DNA of 64,000 nucleotides from DATFDN01 sp963830565 (GTDB lineage: Bacteria > Pseudomonadota > Alphaproteobacteria > Acetobacterales > Acetobacteraceae). The translations under genes and the position numbers were made by a program. Every line of letters starts with the position of its first letter. Position 1 is the stretch's first letter. The DNA lies in the NCBI GenBank assembly GCA_963830565.1, contig CAWHMO010000002.1, positions 375,687-439,686 on the forward strand, written 5' to 3'. Below the pieces are notes generated by a model. The model had not been told where the DNA came from. It saw nothing but the letters and a program-made list of their open reading frames with translations, and made no database searches. Positions 26,896 to 35,520 of this stretch are shown here, one piece after another.

Positions 26896-28101
26896 ATGAT
26901 CACGAGACGAGGAATCATGGCCAGTGGCCTCGCCATTGCCGGAGCGGCCGTGACACGGCGTGCAGGGGCCGCGGACATGCCCGGCGTAACCGCCACCGAG
27001 ATCAAGATTGGGCAGACCATGCCGTATAGCGGGCCGCTGTCGAGCTACAGCACCATAGGCCGGGCCGAACAGGCCTACTTCGCCATGATTAACGCCCAGG
27101 GCGGCATCAATGGTCGCAAGATTACCTTGATCAGTCGGGACGACGCTTACAGTCCCCCGAAAACGGTCGAGCAGACCCGTGAGTTGGTCGAAGCCGATCA
27201 CGTGGCGTTCATTTTCCAGAGCTTGGGCGACGTGACGAACGGCGCCATCCAGCGCTATCTGAACGATCGCCACATTCCGCAGCTGTTCCTCTCCGATGGC
27301 AGCAGCAAGTGGAACGATCCCCGCCATTTTCCCTGGACCATGGCATGGCAACCATCCTACCGGACGGAAGCGCACGTCGATGCCAGGTTCATTCTCGACC
27401 ATAAGCCCGATGCCAGGATCGGTATCCTGGTCCAGGACTCGCTTGGCGGCCGCGACTATGTGGACGGGTTCACGGAAGCTCTCGGCGACAAAGCGAAAAC
27501 GATGATCGTGCAGAAGCTGACGTATCAGGCAACCGACCCGACGGTCGATTCGCAGGTTCAATCCCTGCAAGCATCGGGAGCTGACACGTTCTTCGACATT
27601 TCAGTGCCCAAGTTCGCGGCGCAAGCGATCCGGCGGGTTCATAATCTGGATTGGAGGCCTTTGCACATACTGACCAGCGTGTCCGCATCCGTGTCCGAGA
27701 CCCTGGAGCCCGCAGGGCTGGAAAACTCGGCCGGCATCCTGTCCGTGGGCTATCTCAAGGATGCGACTGATCCGCAGTGGCAGAACGACCCGGGAATGAT
27801 CGAGTGGCACAACTGGATGGGCAAGTACTATCCCCAAGGCAACATGCGCGACGGTGCCAACATTTTCGCCTATCTGGTCTCGCAGACCCTGGTGCAGGTG
27901 CTGCGGCAGTGCAAAAACGATCTAAGCCGCGAAAACATCATGCGACAGGCCGCGAACCTGCATGATCTCAGGCCGCCTCTACTGCTGCCTGGCATCACGA
28001 TCAACACCAGCCCCGACGATTACCGCCCCCTGAAGCAGATGCAGCCTATACGGTTCAACGGACGCAACTGGGAGTTGTTCGGCAATCTGATGACCGGCTG
28101 A
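26896..28101 (+). CDS. ABC transporter substrate-binding protein, branched-chain amino-acid type
   Basis: A 401-residue periplasmic protein with a twin-Arg-like signal (MITRRGIMASGLAIAGAAVT). The mature part has the LivJ-type start ATEIKIGQTMPYSGPLSSYS, AYFAMINAQGGINGRKI and a two-lobed layout, as in Peripla_BP_6 proteins. Such proteins bind amino acids, amides or aromatic acids. No permease or ATPase lies next to it, so the transporter partner is elsewhere. The start at 26896 is chosen for the signal peptide; the upstream in-frame extension lacks one. Confidence 0.85.
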   Translation: MITRRGIMASGLAIAGAAVTRRAGAADMPGVTATEIKIGQTMPYSGPLSSYSTIGRAEQAYFAMINAQGGINGRKITLISRDDAYSPPKTVEQTRELVEADHVAFIFQSLGDVTNGAIQRYLNDRHIPQLFLSDGSSKWNDPRHFPWTMAWQPSYRTEAHVDARFILDHKPDARIGILVQDSLGGRDYVDGFTEALGDKAKTMIVQKLTYQATDPTVDSQVQSLQASGADTFFDISVPKFAAQAIRRVHNLDWRPLHILTSVSASVSETLEPAGLENSAGILSVGYLKDATDPQWQNDPGMIEWHNWMGKYYPQGNMRDGANIFAYLVSQTLVQVLRQCKNDLSRENIMRQAANLHDLRPPLLLPGITINTSPDDYRPLKQMQPIRFNGRNWELFGNLMTG

Positions 28102-28139
28102 GACAGCGCAGAGCCGTTTCGGAAAATTTGGTCGTTTGG

Positions 28140-29234
28140 TTAGCTAATATTGCCCCCCCGACGAGATGGAACGCTGGTATTTCCACGCCCACGGGGCTTC
28201 AGCACGCGATCGATCAGGTCGGACTTAGGATCGATCGACGACTCCCGTCCTACTTGGCTCCGATGTGCCTTGATCCAGTCCGCCGCGGCGCTCCGGCCCT
28301 TGTCGAACAGGGTGCTGATCAGCGCCCAAGACGTGCTGCTCTTGGAGACGAACCCCAAGGTCTCCATGAAACGCTCGTTTTGTATCATGTGGAAACGGAT
28401 CGGCCGGTAGCGGCCTCCGGCCGCGGTGCCTTGCGCACGCAGCACGTTGTTCACCGCCTCGATCGCATTCACTTCCAGCAGCAGCGACGCGTTGAACGTG
28501 ATCTGGTTCACCCGATCGAGGATCTGCCGCGCCGTGGTCGGCGGCGGGTGCTCATAGAGAAACGGATTGACCACGACGAGCAGCAGGTCGTCAGCCACGT
28601 CAAGCAGCGGATTGAGCGCGGGGTTGGCGATGTAGCCGCCATCCCAGTAGAACTCGCCGCCGACCTCCACCGCCTTGAACTCCGCCGGCAGACAGGCCGA
28701 GGCGCGCAGCGCGTCCACCGTGATGTCAGGCTGGGAGAATACCTCGACCGCATTGGTCCGGACGTTGGTCGCGGACACGAACACCCGCGTCGCCTCGACC
28801 GCGTTCAACGCGGCCAGCTGCGCAGGACCGAACTGATCGCGGAGCAGGGGGCCGAGATAGTCGTAATAGAACGGGTTCGTGTACGGCGAGATGACCAGCC
28901 CCAACGCCTCCTGCACGATCGCGCCGGGACTCCAGTCGATGTTGAACCCGAACAGGCTGGACGTTGCGTAGCCGAACAGCGCGTTCCCGGCACTGGCGCC
29001 GCGCTGGGACACTCCCTCCCAGAACGTCCGCAGTTTTACCTGAGCCGCCGCTGGTCCTCCTTGCGCCAGGCCGGCGGCGCACAGCGCGGCGTTGATCGCA
29101 CCTGCGCTTGCGCCGCTGATGCCGCTGATCCGCAGCCCGCCGCTCGCCATCTCGTCGAGCAGCCGGTCAAGCACGCCCCAGGTGAAGGCGCCGTGCGTCC
29201 CGCCGCCCTGGAGCGCCAATGCCATATCGACCAT
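28140..29234 (-). CDS. Patatin-like phospholipase
   Basis: A 364-residue protein. The oxyanion loop GGGTHGAFTWGVLDRL is near residue 10, the nucleophile elbow GASAGAINAA is near residue 45, and the catalytic dyad Asp is in WDGGYIANPALNPLL near residue 220. These are the three patatin signatures. The family hydrolyses acyl chains from phospholipids or storage polyesters. It starts four bases after the mtnP stop, so the two are probably co-transcribed. Substrate unknown. Confidence 0.92.
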   Translation of the reverse strand: MVDMALALQGGGTHGAFTWGVLDRLLDEMASGGLRISGISGASAGAINAALCAAGLAQGGPAAAQVKLRTFWEGVSQRGASAGNALFGYATSSLFGFNIDWSPGAIVQEALGLVISPYTNPFYYDYLGPLLRDQFGPAQLAALNAVEATRVFVSATNVRTNAVEVFSQPDITVDALRASACLPAEFKAVEVGGEFYWDGGYIANPALNPLLDVADDLLLVVVNPFLYEHPPPTTARQILDRVNQITFNASLLLEVNAIEAVNNVLRAQGTAAGGRYRPIRFHMIQNERFMETLGFVSKSSTSWALISTLFDKGRSAAADWIKAHRSQVGRESSIDPKSDLIDRVLKPRGRGNTSVPSRRGGNIS

Positions 29235-29238
29235 GCCG

Positions 29239-30120
29239 CTACCTCAGCACCCGGCCGGCGACCGCATCCAGCTTGGTGACCTGCGCGGGGTCGCGCATGT
29301 GGGTCGCGGTGATCACGGCGTTGTCCAGCGACCGATCGCACCCGCATGGACACGGGCCGCGCCGCATGCCCAGCACGGGCACGACGCTCCGCACCAGCGC
29401 GCGGGCCTTGTCCGCATTCTCCAACAGCACCTTGACCACGGCCTCCACGGTCACGTGGTCATGGTCCGGATGCCAGCAATCGAAGTCGGTCACCATGGCG
29501 AGCGTCGCATAGCAGAGCTCGGCCTCGCGGGCGAGCTTGGCCTCCGGCATGTTGGTCATGCCGATGACGCTGCACCCCCAGCTTCGATAGAGCGCACTTT
29601 CGGCCTTGGTCGAGAATTGCGGACCTTCCATCACCAGGTAGGTGCCGCCGCGCGTGACCGGCAGGCCGAGGCCGCGCGCGCCTTCTTCCATCGCATCGCC
29701 CAGCCGGGCGCAGACCGGGTGCGCCATCGAGACATGCGCTACCACGCCTTCGCCAAAGAAACTCTTCTCGCGGGCGAAGCTGCGGTCGATGAACTGGTCC
29801 ACGATCACGAACTGCCCCGGCGGCAGCTCGCCCTTCAGGCTACCCACCGCTGACAGCGAGAGCACGTCGGTCACTCCGGCGCGCTTCAGCGCGTCGATGT
29901 TGGCGCGGTAGTTGAGGTGGGTGGGCGAGAGCGGATGGCCGCGCCCATGACGCGGCAGGAACACGCATGCCACGCCAGCGAGCTATCCGAACAACAGCGC
30001 GTCCGACGGCTCGCCCCAAGGCGTGGCCATGTGCCGCCAGGTTTTCTCCTCTAGGCCCTCAATATCATAGAGGCCCGAGCCGCCGACGATGCCGATCACC
30101 GGCGCGACCGGATCGCGCAT
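29239..30120 (-). pseudogene. mtnP: S-methyl-5'-thioadenosine phosphorylase with internal amber codon
   Basis: From ATG at 30120 the frame reads MRDPVAPVIGIVGGSGLYDI, the canonical MtnP N-terminus, to codon 45. A TAG follows at 29983-29985, and family sequence continues in the same frame (FLPRHGRGHPLSPTHLNYRA, VMEGPQFSTKAESALYR, MTNMPEAKLAREAELCY) to the stop at 29239. One nonsense change therefore splits an otherwise intact ~293-residue enzyme. MtnP cleaves methylthioadenosine to adenine and methylthioribose-1-phosphate. An internal ATG at 29973 could give a 244-residue product lacking the phosphate-binding GGSG loop. Confidence 0.88.
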
Positions 30121-30142
30121 GGAGGGCCTCTTGTATTTCGCC

Positions 30143-30901
30143 TCAGTGGACGTCGGCCCAGACCTTGCGCTTGGCGGCGTAGGTCAGGCCGGTCATCAGC
30201 AGCAGGAACAGGATGACCCGTACGCCGATCTGCTTGCGCTGCACCAACTCCGGATTGGCCGCCCATTCCAGGAACGTCACCACGTCGTGCGCCATCTGCG
30301 GCACCGTCGCCTTGGTGCCGTCCGCGTACTCGACACCGTCATCATGCAGCGGCGGCGGCATGGAGATCAGGTGGCCGGGGAAATACTCATTGTAGTATTT
30401 GCCCGCGGGCACATCCACGCCCTTCGGCGGATCCGTGAATCCGTTGAGGATGCCATAGACGTAGTCGGCGTGGCCCTCCCGCGCATTCGTGATCAGCGAC
30501 AGATCGGGCGGCAGGGCACCGCCAAGCGCGGCGCGCGCAGCGGCGTCGTTCGGAAAGGGCGCCTTGAACTCGTCGGCCGGCCGCGCGGGCCCGGTGATTG
30601 GCTCGCCCTGATCGTTGATGCCCTGTGGCACCGTGACGCTGGCGGCGATCGCCTTGATCTGTCCCTCGCTCAGCCCGATGGCGGCGAGGTCGCGATAATG
30701 CATCTCCTTCATCGTGTGGCAGGTGGAACACACCTTGAAATAGACCCAGAAGCCGCGCTGCGCGGCCGCAACGTCGTAGCTGCCGAACAACCCGTCGAAG
30801 CTCCATCCGGGATTGGGCAGCGGCGGCGTCTCCTGCGCCATCGCGGGCGCCGCGAGAACGCCGAGCAGCGCGCCGACCAGGACGGCCCGAAGGATGCGCA
30901 T
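30143..30901 (-). CDS. petC: Ubiquinol-cytochrome c reductase, cytochrome c1
   Basis: A 252-residue protein with a signal peptide (MRILRAVLVGALLGVLAAPA), a heme c site CSTCH near residue 60 and GHLISMPPPLHDDGVEY containing the axial Met. The C-terminal membrane anchor is GVRVILFLLLMTGLTYAA. Cytochrome c1 passes electrons from the Rieske protein to soluble cytochrome c in the bc1 complex. The start overlaps the cytochrome b stop by one base pair set (ATGA). Length is normal for the alphaproteobacterial separate-gene form. Confidence 0.95.
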   Translation of the reverse strand: MRILRAVLVGALLGVLAAPAMAQETPPLPNPGWSFDGLFGSYDVAAAQRGFWVYFKVCSTCHTMKEMHYRDLAAIGLSEGQIKAIAASVTVPQGINDQGEPITGPARPADEFKAPFPNDAAARAALGGALPPDLSLITNAREGHADYVYGILNGFTDPPKGVDVPAGKYYNEYFPGHLISMPPPLHDDGVEYADGTKATVPQMAHDVVTFLEWAANPELVQRKQIGVRVILFLLLMTGLTYAAKRKVWADVH

Positions 30902-32166
30902 CACGCCTTCTCCATCGGCTTGGCCGCGGCGCCGGAGGGCAATGGGCCGCCTCCGGTCACCGATCTGCTGATGCTCTCCGGCAGCGGCAGCGGCCGTTCG
31001 AGCTTGCCCAGCAGCGGCATAATCACCAGGAAATGGAGGAAGTAGTACAGCGTGCAGACGCGACCGATCACGACCCAGTAGCCCTCGGGCGGATGCGCCC
31101 CGACGGCGCCGAGCGCGATGCAGGCGGCCACCCAGACCCAGATGACCTGACGAAAGATGGGACGGAAGCGCGCGCTGCGCACCCTGCTGGTGTCGAGCCA
31201 GGGCAGGAAGAACAGCACGAGGATCGAGAAGAACATCACGGACACGCCGCCGAGCTTGTTCGGCACCGACCGCAGCATCGCGTAGAACGGCAGGAAGTAC
31301 CACTCCGGCACGATATCGGGCGGAGTTTGCAGCGGATTGGCGGGAATGAAGTTGTTCGGGTCGGCCAGCACGTTGGGCGCGAAGAACACGAATGCCGACC
31401 AGAACACCAGGAAGGCGCAAAGGCCGACGCTGTCTTTGATGGTATAGTATGGATGGAATGGAATTGTATCTTGCGGCCCCTTCGGATCGATGCCGAGCGG
31501 GTTGTTCGATCCGGTGATGTGCAGCGCCACCACGTGCAGGAACACCACGCCGATCAGGATGAAGGGCAGCAGATAGTGCAGCGCGAAGAAGCGGTTGAGC
31601 GTGGGATTGTCGACGCTGAATCCGCCCCACAGCAAGGTGACGATGCCGTGCCCGACCACTGGGAACGCCGAGAACAGGTTGGTGATGACAGTCGCACCCC
31701 AGAACGACATCTGCCCCCAGGGCAGCACGTAGCCCATGAACGCGGTCGCCATCAGCACCAGCAGGATCACGACGCCGAGCATCCAAAGCAGCTCGCGCGG
31801 CTTCTTGTAGGAGCCGTAGTACATCCCCCGCAGCATGTGGATGTACGTGACGATGAAGAACATCGATGCGCCGTTCTGGTGGATGTAGCGGATCAGCCAC
31901 CCGTAATTCACGTCTCGCATGATGTGCTGCACGGAATCGAACGCCAGCCCGGTGTTCGGCTGATAGTTCATCGCCAGGAACACGCCGGTGGCGATCATCA
32001 CCACCAGCGTCACCACCGCCATCGCGCCGAAGTTCCAGAAATAGTTGAAGTTCTTCGGAGTCGGAAACGCGCCATACTCCTTGTGCATCACGCTCAGGAT
32101 CGGCAGGCGGGTGTCGATCCAGTTGAGCACCGGGTTCTTGTAGTCGCTGTCGTGCAGTCCGGCCAT
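30901..32166 (-). CDS. petB: Ubiquinol-cytochrome c reductase, cytochrome b
   Basis: A 421-residue, eight-helix membrane protein. His ligands lie in the first helices (YGWLIRYIHQNGASMFFIVT and IHMLRGMYYGSYK). WGATVITNLFSAFPVVGHGI and the Qo-site PEWYFLPFYAMLRS are visible. It oxidises ubiquinol and pumps protons in complex III. petC follows with an ATGA overlap. The Rieske gene petA, which normally precedes it, is not in the 330 bases upstream and is not recognised elsewhere in the window. Confidence 0.96.
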   Translation of the reverse strand: MAGLHDSDYKNPVLNWIDTRLPILSVMHKEYGAFPTPKNFNYFWNFGAMAVVTLVVMIATGVFLAMNYQPNTGLAFDSVQHIMRDVNYGWLIRYIHQNGASMFFIVTYIHMLRGMYYGSYKKPRELLWMLGVVILLVLMATAFMGYVLPWGQMSFWGATVITNLFSAFPVVGHGIVTLLWGGFSVDNPTLNRFFALHYLLPFILIGVVFLHVVALHITGSNNPLGIDPKGPQDTIPFHPYYTIKDSVGLCAFLVFWSAFVFFAPNVLADPNNFIPANPLQTPPDIVPEWYFLPFYAMLRSVPNKLGGVSVMFFSILVLFFLPWLDTSRVRSARFRPIFRQVIWVWVAACIALGAVGAHPPEGYWVVIGRVCTLYYFLHFLVIMPLLGKLERPLPLPESISRSVTGGGPLPSGAAAKPMEKA

Positions 32167-32501
32167 CGGCGGGAAGTCCTTGCTGCGAGGTCTGGCGTGA
32201 CGCGTCGGCCAGCTTCTATCTTGGGAGGATGCCTGAACGCGAAAGGGGCGGAACCGGTCGGCGCTGGATCGGTTCTCGGCACGCCGCCCGATCAGGCGGG
32301 GCGGTAGTGACAGCTTCCGGGTCGGGCATCTTCCCCTCGATGTTCTCGCATCGGCTGGCCGCGAGCACGGCCAAACTCCGGGCGCATACTAGAAGCGGCC
32401 CGCCGCCCCTGCAACACGCCGTGACAACGGGTTAACCGCTCGTCAGCGTTCGCACAAGCAGCAGGTCGACGGCCGCCTGCTCTATTCTTCCCGCCCCGTT
32501 C
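32167..32501. other. Intergenic gap upstream of petB
   Basis: About 330 bases between the petB start and the small secreted gene's stop. The petB promoter should lie here. A petA (Rieske) gene is expected at this place in alphaproteobacteria, but no CTHLGC or CPCHGS box is readable in any frame. No RNA gene is evident. Confidence 0.5.
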
Positions 32502-32804
32502 TTATTGAGTTTTGCCCGACTCCGTGCCCGGCCGCCCTTGGCGCCCCTTGTTGCTCGCACCGCCCGACTGACTGAGCTCCGGCTTGACAGCCGGCCCGCC
32601 CTGATCGCGCGTGTCCTGCAGCTGATGGGGCGACGCGGCCGTCACGCCGCCGGTTCCCATCGTGGCAGGCGTGCCCACCGCGGGTCCGGAGGTCGTTCCC
32701 TGCTGCATCTGCTGCTGCGCCAGCGCAAGGTGGAGCGGCACTGCCGTGAGAGCAGTCATCAAGCAGGTCCCCACCACCAGGCGTGTCACCGTTCGTGCTA
32801 TCAT
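32502..32804 (-). CDS. Small secreted hypothetical protein
   Basis: The start at 32804 gives a ~100-residue protein with a signal peptide (MIARTVTRLVVGTCLMTALT, cleaved about LALAQQQ). The mature part is polar (QQQMQQGTTSGPAVGTPA) with no Cys and no known domain. It resembles in style the 25128-25439 protein. It lies downstream of the 32870-33220 gene on the same strand. No function can be assigned. Confidence 0.55.
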   Translation of the reverse strand: MIARTVTRLVVGTCLMTALTAVPLHLALAQQQMQQGTTSGPAVGTPATMGTGGVTAASPHQLQDTRDQGGPAVKPELSQSGGASNKGRQGRPGTESGKTQ

Positions 32805-32869
32805 GTCGCGTTTCCCTCTGCCGTAATGGTGAAGCCTGAAGTGCGGACAGGCCCAAGCGGCCGCCCCGT

Positions 32870-33220
32870 TCACTGGCGGCAGTCGCGCAGATCCTTGTCG
32901 GAAATCGAGAACGCATATGGCTTGTCCGCAACGACGTTCACGTTCCGCACCGTGCAAACGCGGCCGGCCTTGTCGGTCACCCGCACGTCGTAACGTCCTG
33001 GCTGAACACCGCTCAGCCTCAGCCGTTCATCGGCGTCCACCGCGCCATCGGGATCGTTGGCCGTCTGGTTCGTCCCCCACGCCTGCGTTCCCGCCGGAGC
33101 GAGCTCCAGCCTCGTGATCGCGACGGCGGTGAGATTCCAGAAACGCAACGGGCCGGCCGCGATGCCTGGCGCTGCCGCGCAGACCAGCGCCCCCATCATC
33201 ACCAGGCGACCCGTGCTCAC
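32870..33220 (-). CDS. Secreted hypothetical protein of the methylotrophy locus
   Basis: A ~116-residue protein. The GTG at 33220 forms a GTGA overlap with the stop of the fghA remnant and gives a signal peptide (VSTGRLVMMGALVCAAAPGI, then AAGPLRFWNLT). The mature part has a beta-rich pattern (LRLSGVQPGRYDVRVTDKAG, VCTVRNVNVVADKPYAFSIS) with Cys residues near the end. Small Ig-like exported proteins of this kind are often found beside fghA in methylotroph clusters (from memory). Function unknown. Confidence 0.65.
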   Translation of the reverse strand: MSTGRLVMMGALVCAAAPGIAAGPLRFWNLTAVAITRLELAPAGTQAWGTNQTANDPDGAVDADERLRLSGVQPGRYDVRVTDKAGRVCTVRNVNVVADKPYAFSISDKDLRDCRQ

Positions 33221-33474
33221 TGGCACACCGCCCTGGCATGATGGGCGATATGATCGGCCATGAAACTCTGGATGAACCAGTAACTGTGATCCTGGCCCGG
33301 ATGGCGCCTCAGTCCCGTCAGCCAGTCCAACGCCGGAACCTTGCCGTGCTCGGCCTGTGGCGGAACGAACACCCCGAACCGCATCTCGGTCCCCGTGGCC
33401 GCCGAGGAAGGCGCGCAGAACGTCATGCGCCCACCGAAGCAGCAATGCTCGCTTCGCGTCGTGATCGTCACCAC
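33217..33474 (-). pseudogene. fghA: S-formylglutathione hydrolase remnant with large in-frame internal deletion
   Basis: From GTG (33474 or 33471, preceded by AAGGAAAG) the frame encodes ~85 residues. The first ~53 match the FghA N-terminus (SSAATGTEMRFGVFVPPQAE, HGKVPALDWLTGL). The rest match the FghA C-terminus (RRHPGQDHSYWFIQSFMADH, IAHHAR), which carries the catalytic His. About 200 residues between, including the GxSxG nucleophile Ser, are missing. The junction is near 33308 and in frame. Intact FghA (~280 residues) hydrolyses S-formylglutathione to formate and glutathione after methanol oxidation. This product cannot be catalytic. Confidence 0.88.
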
Positions 33475-33658
33475 CTTTCCTTCGATCTCATTCTGTTGAC
33501 AATGCACCGAGCGTTCAAGACCGTCTGCCGCCGGCTTTTCACAAGGACGCGAGTTACCCGATCGCTCAGTGACTTGAAGATCAACGCCTCGTTCGCGAGG
33601 TAGGTTCGCTGTCCTGGACTCCGCACCCGTTCCGTTCCGCACACAGCAAAGGTAGGAC

Positions 33659-34042
33659 ATGATGGGAAAGCCGTTGACTGGCGTGCTGGCGCTAGCAGCC
33701 TTGAGCCTTTTGATCGCCGACCGGGCATTCGCCGCTGGCGATCCGACAGCCGGAAAGGCCGTCTTTATGCAGAACTGCGCCATCTGTCACTCACCCGACG
33801 CCGGGGTGAACAAGATCGGGCCAAGCCTGCATGACATCGTCGGCCGCCACTCCGGAAGCGTGTCCGACTTCACCTACTCCCCGGCGATGAAGGCCGCGGA
33901 CAAGACGTGGGACCCGCAGACGCTGAACGTCTATCTCACCGATCCGCGTGCGACGGTGCCGAACACCAAGATGATCTTCCCCGGACTGAAGTCCGAAACG
34001 CAGCGACAGAACCTGATCGCGTATCTCGAGACGCTCAAATAG
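33659..34042 (+). CDS. Class I c-type cytochrome
   Basis: A 127-residue protein with a signal peptide (MMGKPLTGVLALAALSLLIA, cleaved near AFAAG). The heme site CAICH is at residues 40-44, and KMIFPGL near the C-terminus carries the probable Met ligand, the cytochrome c2/c550 pattern. It probably takes electrons from the periplasmic XoxG or bc1 chain and passes them to a terminal oxidase; this is inferred from context. It has a good AAAGGTAGGA ribosome-binding site. It is divergent from the fghA remnant. Confidence 0.9.
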   Translation: MMGKPLTGVLALAALSLLIADRAFAAGDPTAGKAVFMQNCAICHSPDAGVNKIGPSLHDIVGRHSGSVSDFTYSPAMKAADKTWDPQTLNVYLTDPRATVPNTKMIFPGLKSETQRQNLIAYLETLK

Positions 34043-34760
34043 AGCTTCGGGACGGCTGAAGGCCCGCGCCCTCGCGCAGGCTGGCGGCAAATGCCTCGGC
34101 CTGCACCGGGCCGGTGCGCCTGATTCCTGGCGGAACGCTGATTTCGCGATTGATCCGTGCCGGGCCTGCCGACAGCACCAGGATGCGGTCGGCGAGCATG
34201 ACCGCCTCGGTCAGATCATGCGTGACCAGGATCGCCGCCGTCGGACGCTGCCGCCATGCGCTCAGCAGGATCTCGCGGCTCGTCTCGGCACTCGCCGCAT
34301 CCAGGGACACGAACGGTTCGTCCAGCAATAGCAGCGCGGGGGTGATCGCGAAGGCGCGCGCGATCGCCACGCGCCGCGCCATGCCCAGCGACAGCTCGGG
34401 GGGGAACATGTCGCGCACGTGCCAGAGCTCGAGCGTCCGCAGCAGCCGGTCGGCCTCACCCTCCTCCCCTCGCGGGAGCGCCAGTGTCAGGTTGCGCCGC
34501 ACGCTGCGCCAGGGCAGCAGGCGCGGTTCCTGGAACACGACGCCGACGCGCGGCATCGCTCCGCCGCTCCAGACGAGCTCTCCGTCGAAATCCGAATCGA
34601 GACCGGCAATGATCCGCAGCAAGCTGGTCTTTCCGCAGCCGGACGGGCCGACGAGGGCGACGATCTCCTGCGCACCGAGCACCAGATCGATCCCATCCAG
34701 CACGACGCGCGGGCTCTGCGGATGCCGAAAGACCTTGCGCCGCACCAGCGCGCGCAGCAT
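34035..34760 (-). CDS. ABC transporter ATP-binding protein (TauB/SsuB type)
   Basis: A 241-residue ATPase starting at MLRALVRRKVFRHP, where ATGA overlaps the permease stop. Walker A is GPSGCGKTSLL, the Q-loop is VVFQEPRLLPW, Walker B is ALLLLDEPFVSLD and the H-loop is LVTHDLTEAVML. The signature region ELSLGMARRVAIARA is present, with LSLGM where LSGGQ is usual. That group imports nitrate, sulfonates, taurine or similar anions. It is the ATPase of the transporter whose permease and binding protein lie upstream. Confidence 0.9.
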   Translation of the reverse strand: MLRALVRRKVFRHPQSPRVVLDGIDLVLGAQEIVALVGPSGCGKTSLLRIIAGLDSDFDGELVWSGGAMPRVGVVFQEPRLLPWRSVRRNLTLALPRGEEGEADRLLRTLELWHVRDMFPPELSLGMARRVAIARAFAITPALLLLDEPFVSLDAASAETSREILLSAWRQRPTAAILVTHDLTEAVMLADRILVLSAGPARINREISVPPGIRRTGPVQAEAFAASLREGAGLQPSRSSI

Positions 34761-35518
34761 CACCTCCGCCAACGTGAGGCCCGTCGTTCGAGAGGCTGGA
34801 ACGCCAGCCACTCCAGCAACTGCACGACCGCCAGGAACGCCAGCGTGTAGGCCAGGATATCGGTCACATCGAACATCTGGAAATAGAGCTGGATCCTGAA
34901 GCCGATGCCGTTGCTCCGCCCCAGCAGCTCCACGACCAGCACGATCTTCCAGATGATCGCCAGCCCCGACCTCGCGGCGGCGAACAGATAGGGGTAGAGC
35001 TGCGGCAGCACCACATGACGGATGGTCGGCCAGCGCCGCATGCGGAAGCTGCGCGCCATCTCCAAAAGGCCGCGATCCAGCGCGCGCGCACCCTCGCGCA
35101 CCGTCACCGTCGTGCTCGGCAGCTTGTTGAGCACCACGGCGCCGATCGCCGTCGCCTCGTTCATGCCGAACCAGACATACATCAGGACGATCACGACGAG
35201 GGCCGGGAGGTTGAGGAGCAGCGTCACCCAACTGTCGAGCACCAGGTCGAGGCCGCGCCAGACGCCCATCGCCAGCCCCAGCGCCGATCCCAGCGCCATC
35301 GATATCACGAAGGCGATCGCCACGCGCGCCAGCGTGATCGCCAGGTTGATCGGCAACACGCCGGATGCGCAGTCGCGCACGACCGCCGCCAGCACGGCCG
35401 AGGCCGAGGGCAACAGCCGGCTCTGCGCGATCCAGGCGGCCAGTTGCCAGAGCAGGAGGAAGGCCGCGACCGACAGGACCCGCGCGGCTGATGGACGCCA
35501 GCCGTACCGGCGATCCAC
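34760..35518 (-). CDS. ABC transporter permease (TauC/SsuC type)
   Basis: A ~252-residue, six-segment inner-membrane permease. The GTG at 35518 (or TTG at 35524) follows the stop of the binding protein. The EAA loop, which contacts the ATPase, is visible around EMARSFRMRRWPTIRHVVLP. Hydrophobic segments include VLSVAAFLLLWQLAAWI and LPALVVIVLMYVWFG. It is the membrane partner of 34035-34760. Substrate unknown. Confidence 0.88.
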   Translation of the reverse strand: MDRRYGWRPSAARVLSVAAFLLLWQLAAWIAQSRLLPSASAVLAAVVRDCASGVLPINLAITLARVAIAFVISMALGSALGLAMGVWRGLDLVLDSWVTLLLNLPALVVIVLMYVWFGMNEATAIGAVVLNKLPSTTVTVREGARALDRGLLEMARSFRMRRWPTIRHVVLPQLYPYLFAAARSGLAIIWKIVLVVELLGRSNGIGFRIQLYFQMFDVTDILAYTLAFLAVVQLLEWLAFQPLERRASRWRR

Positions 35519-35520
35519 GG

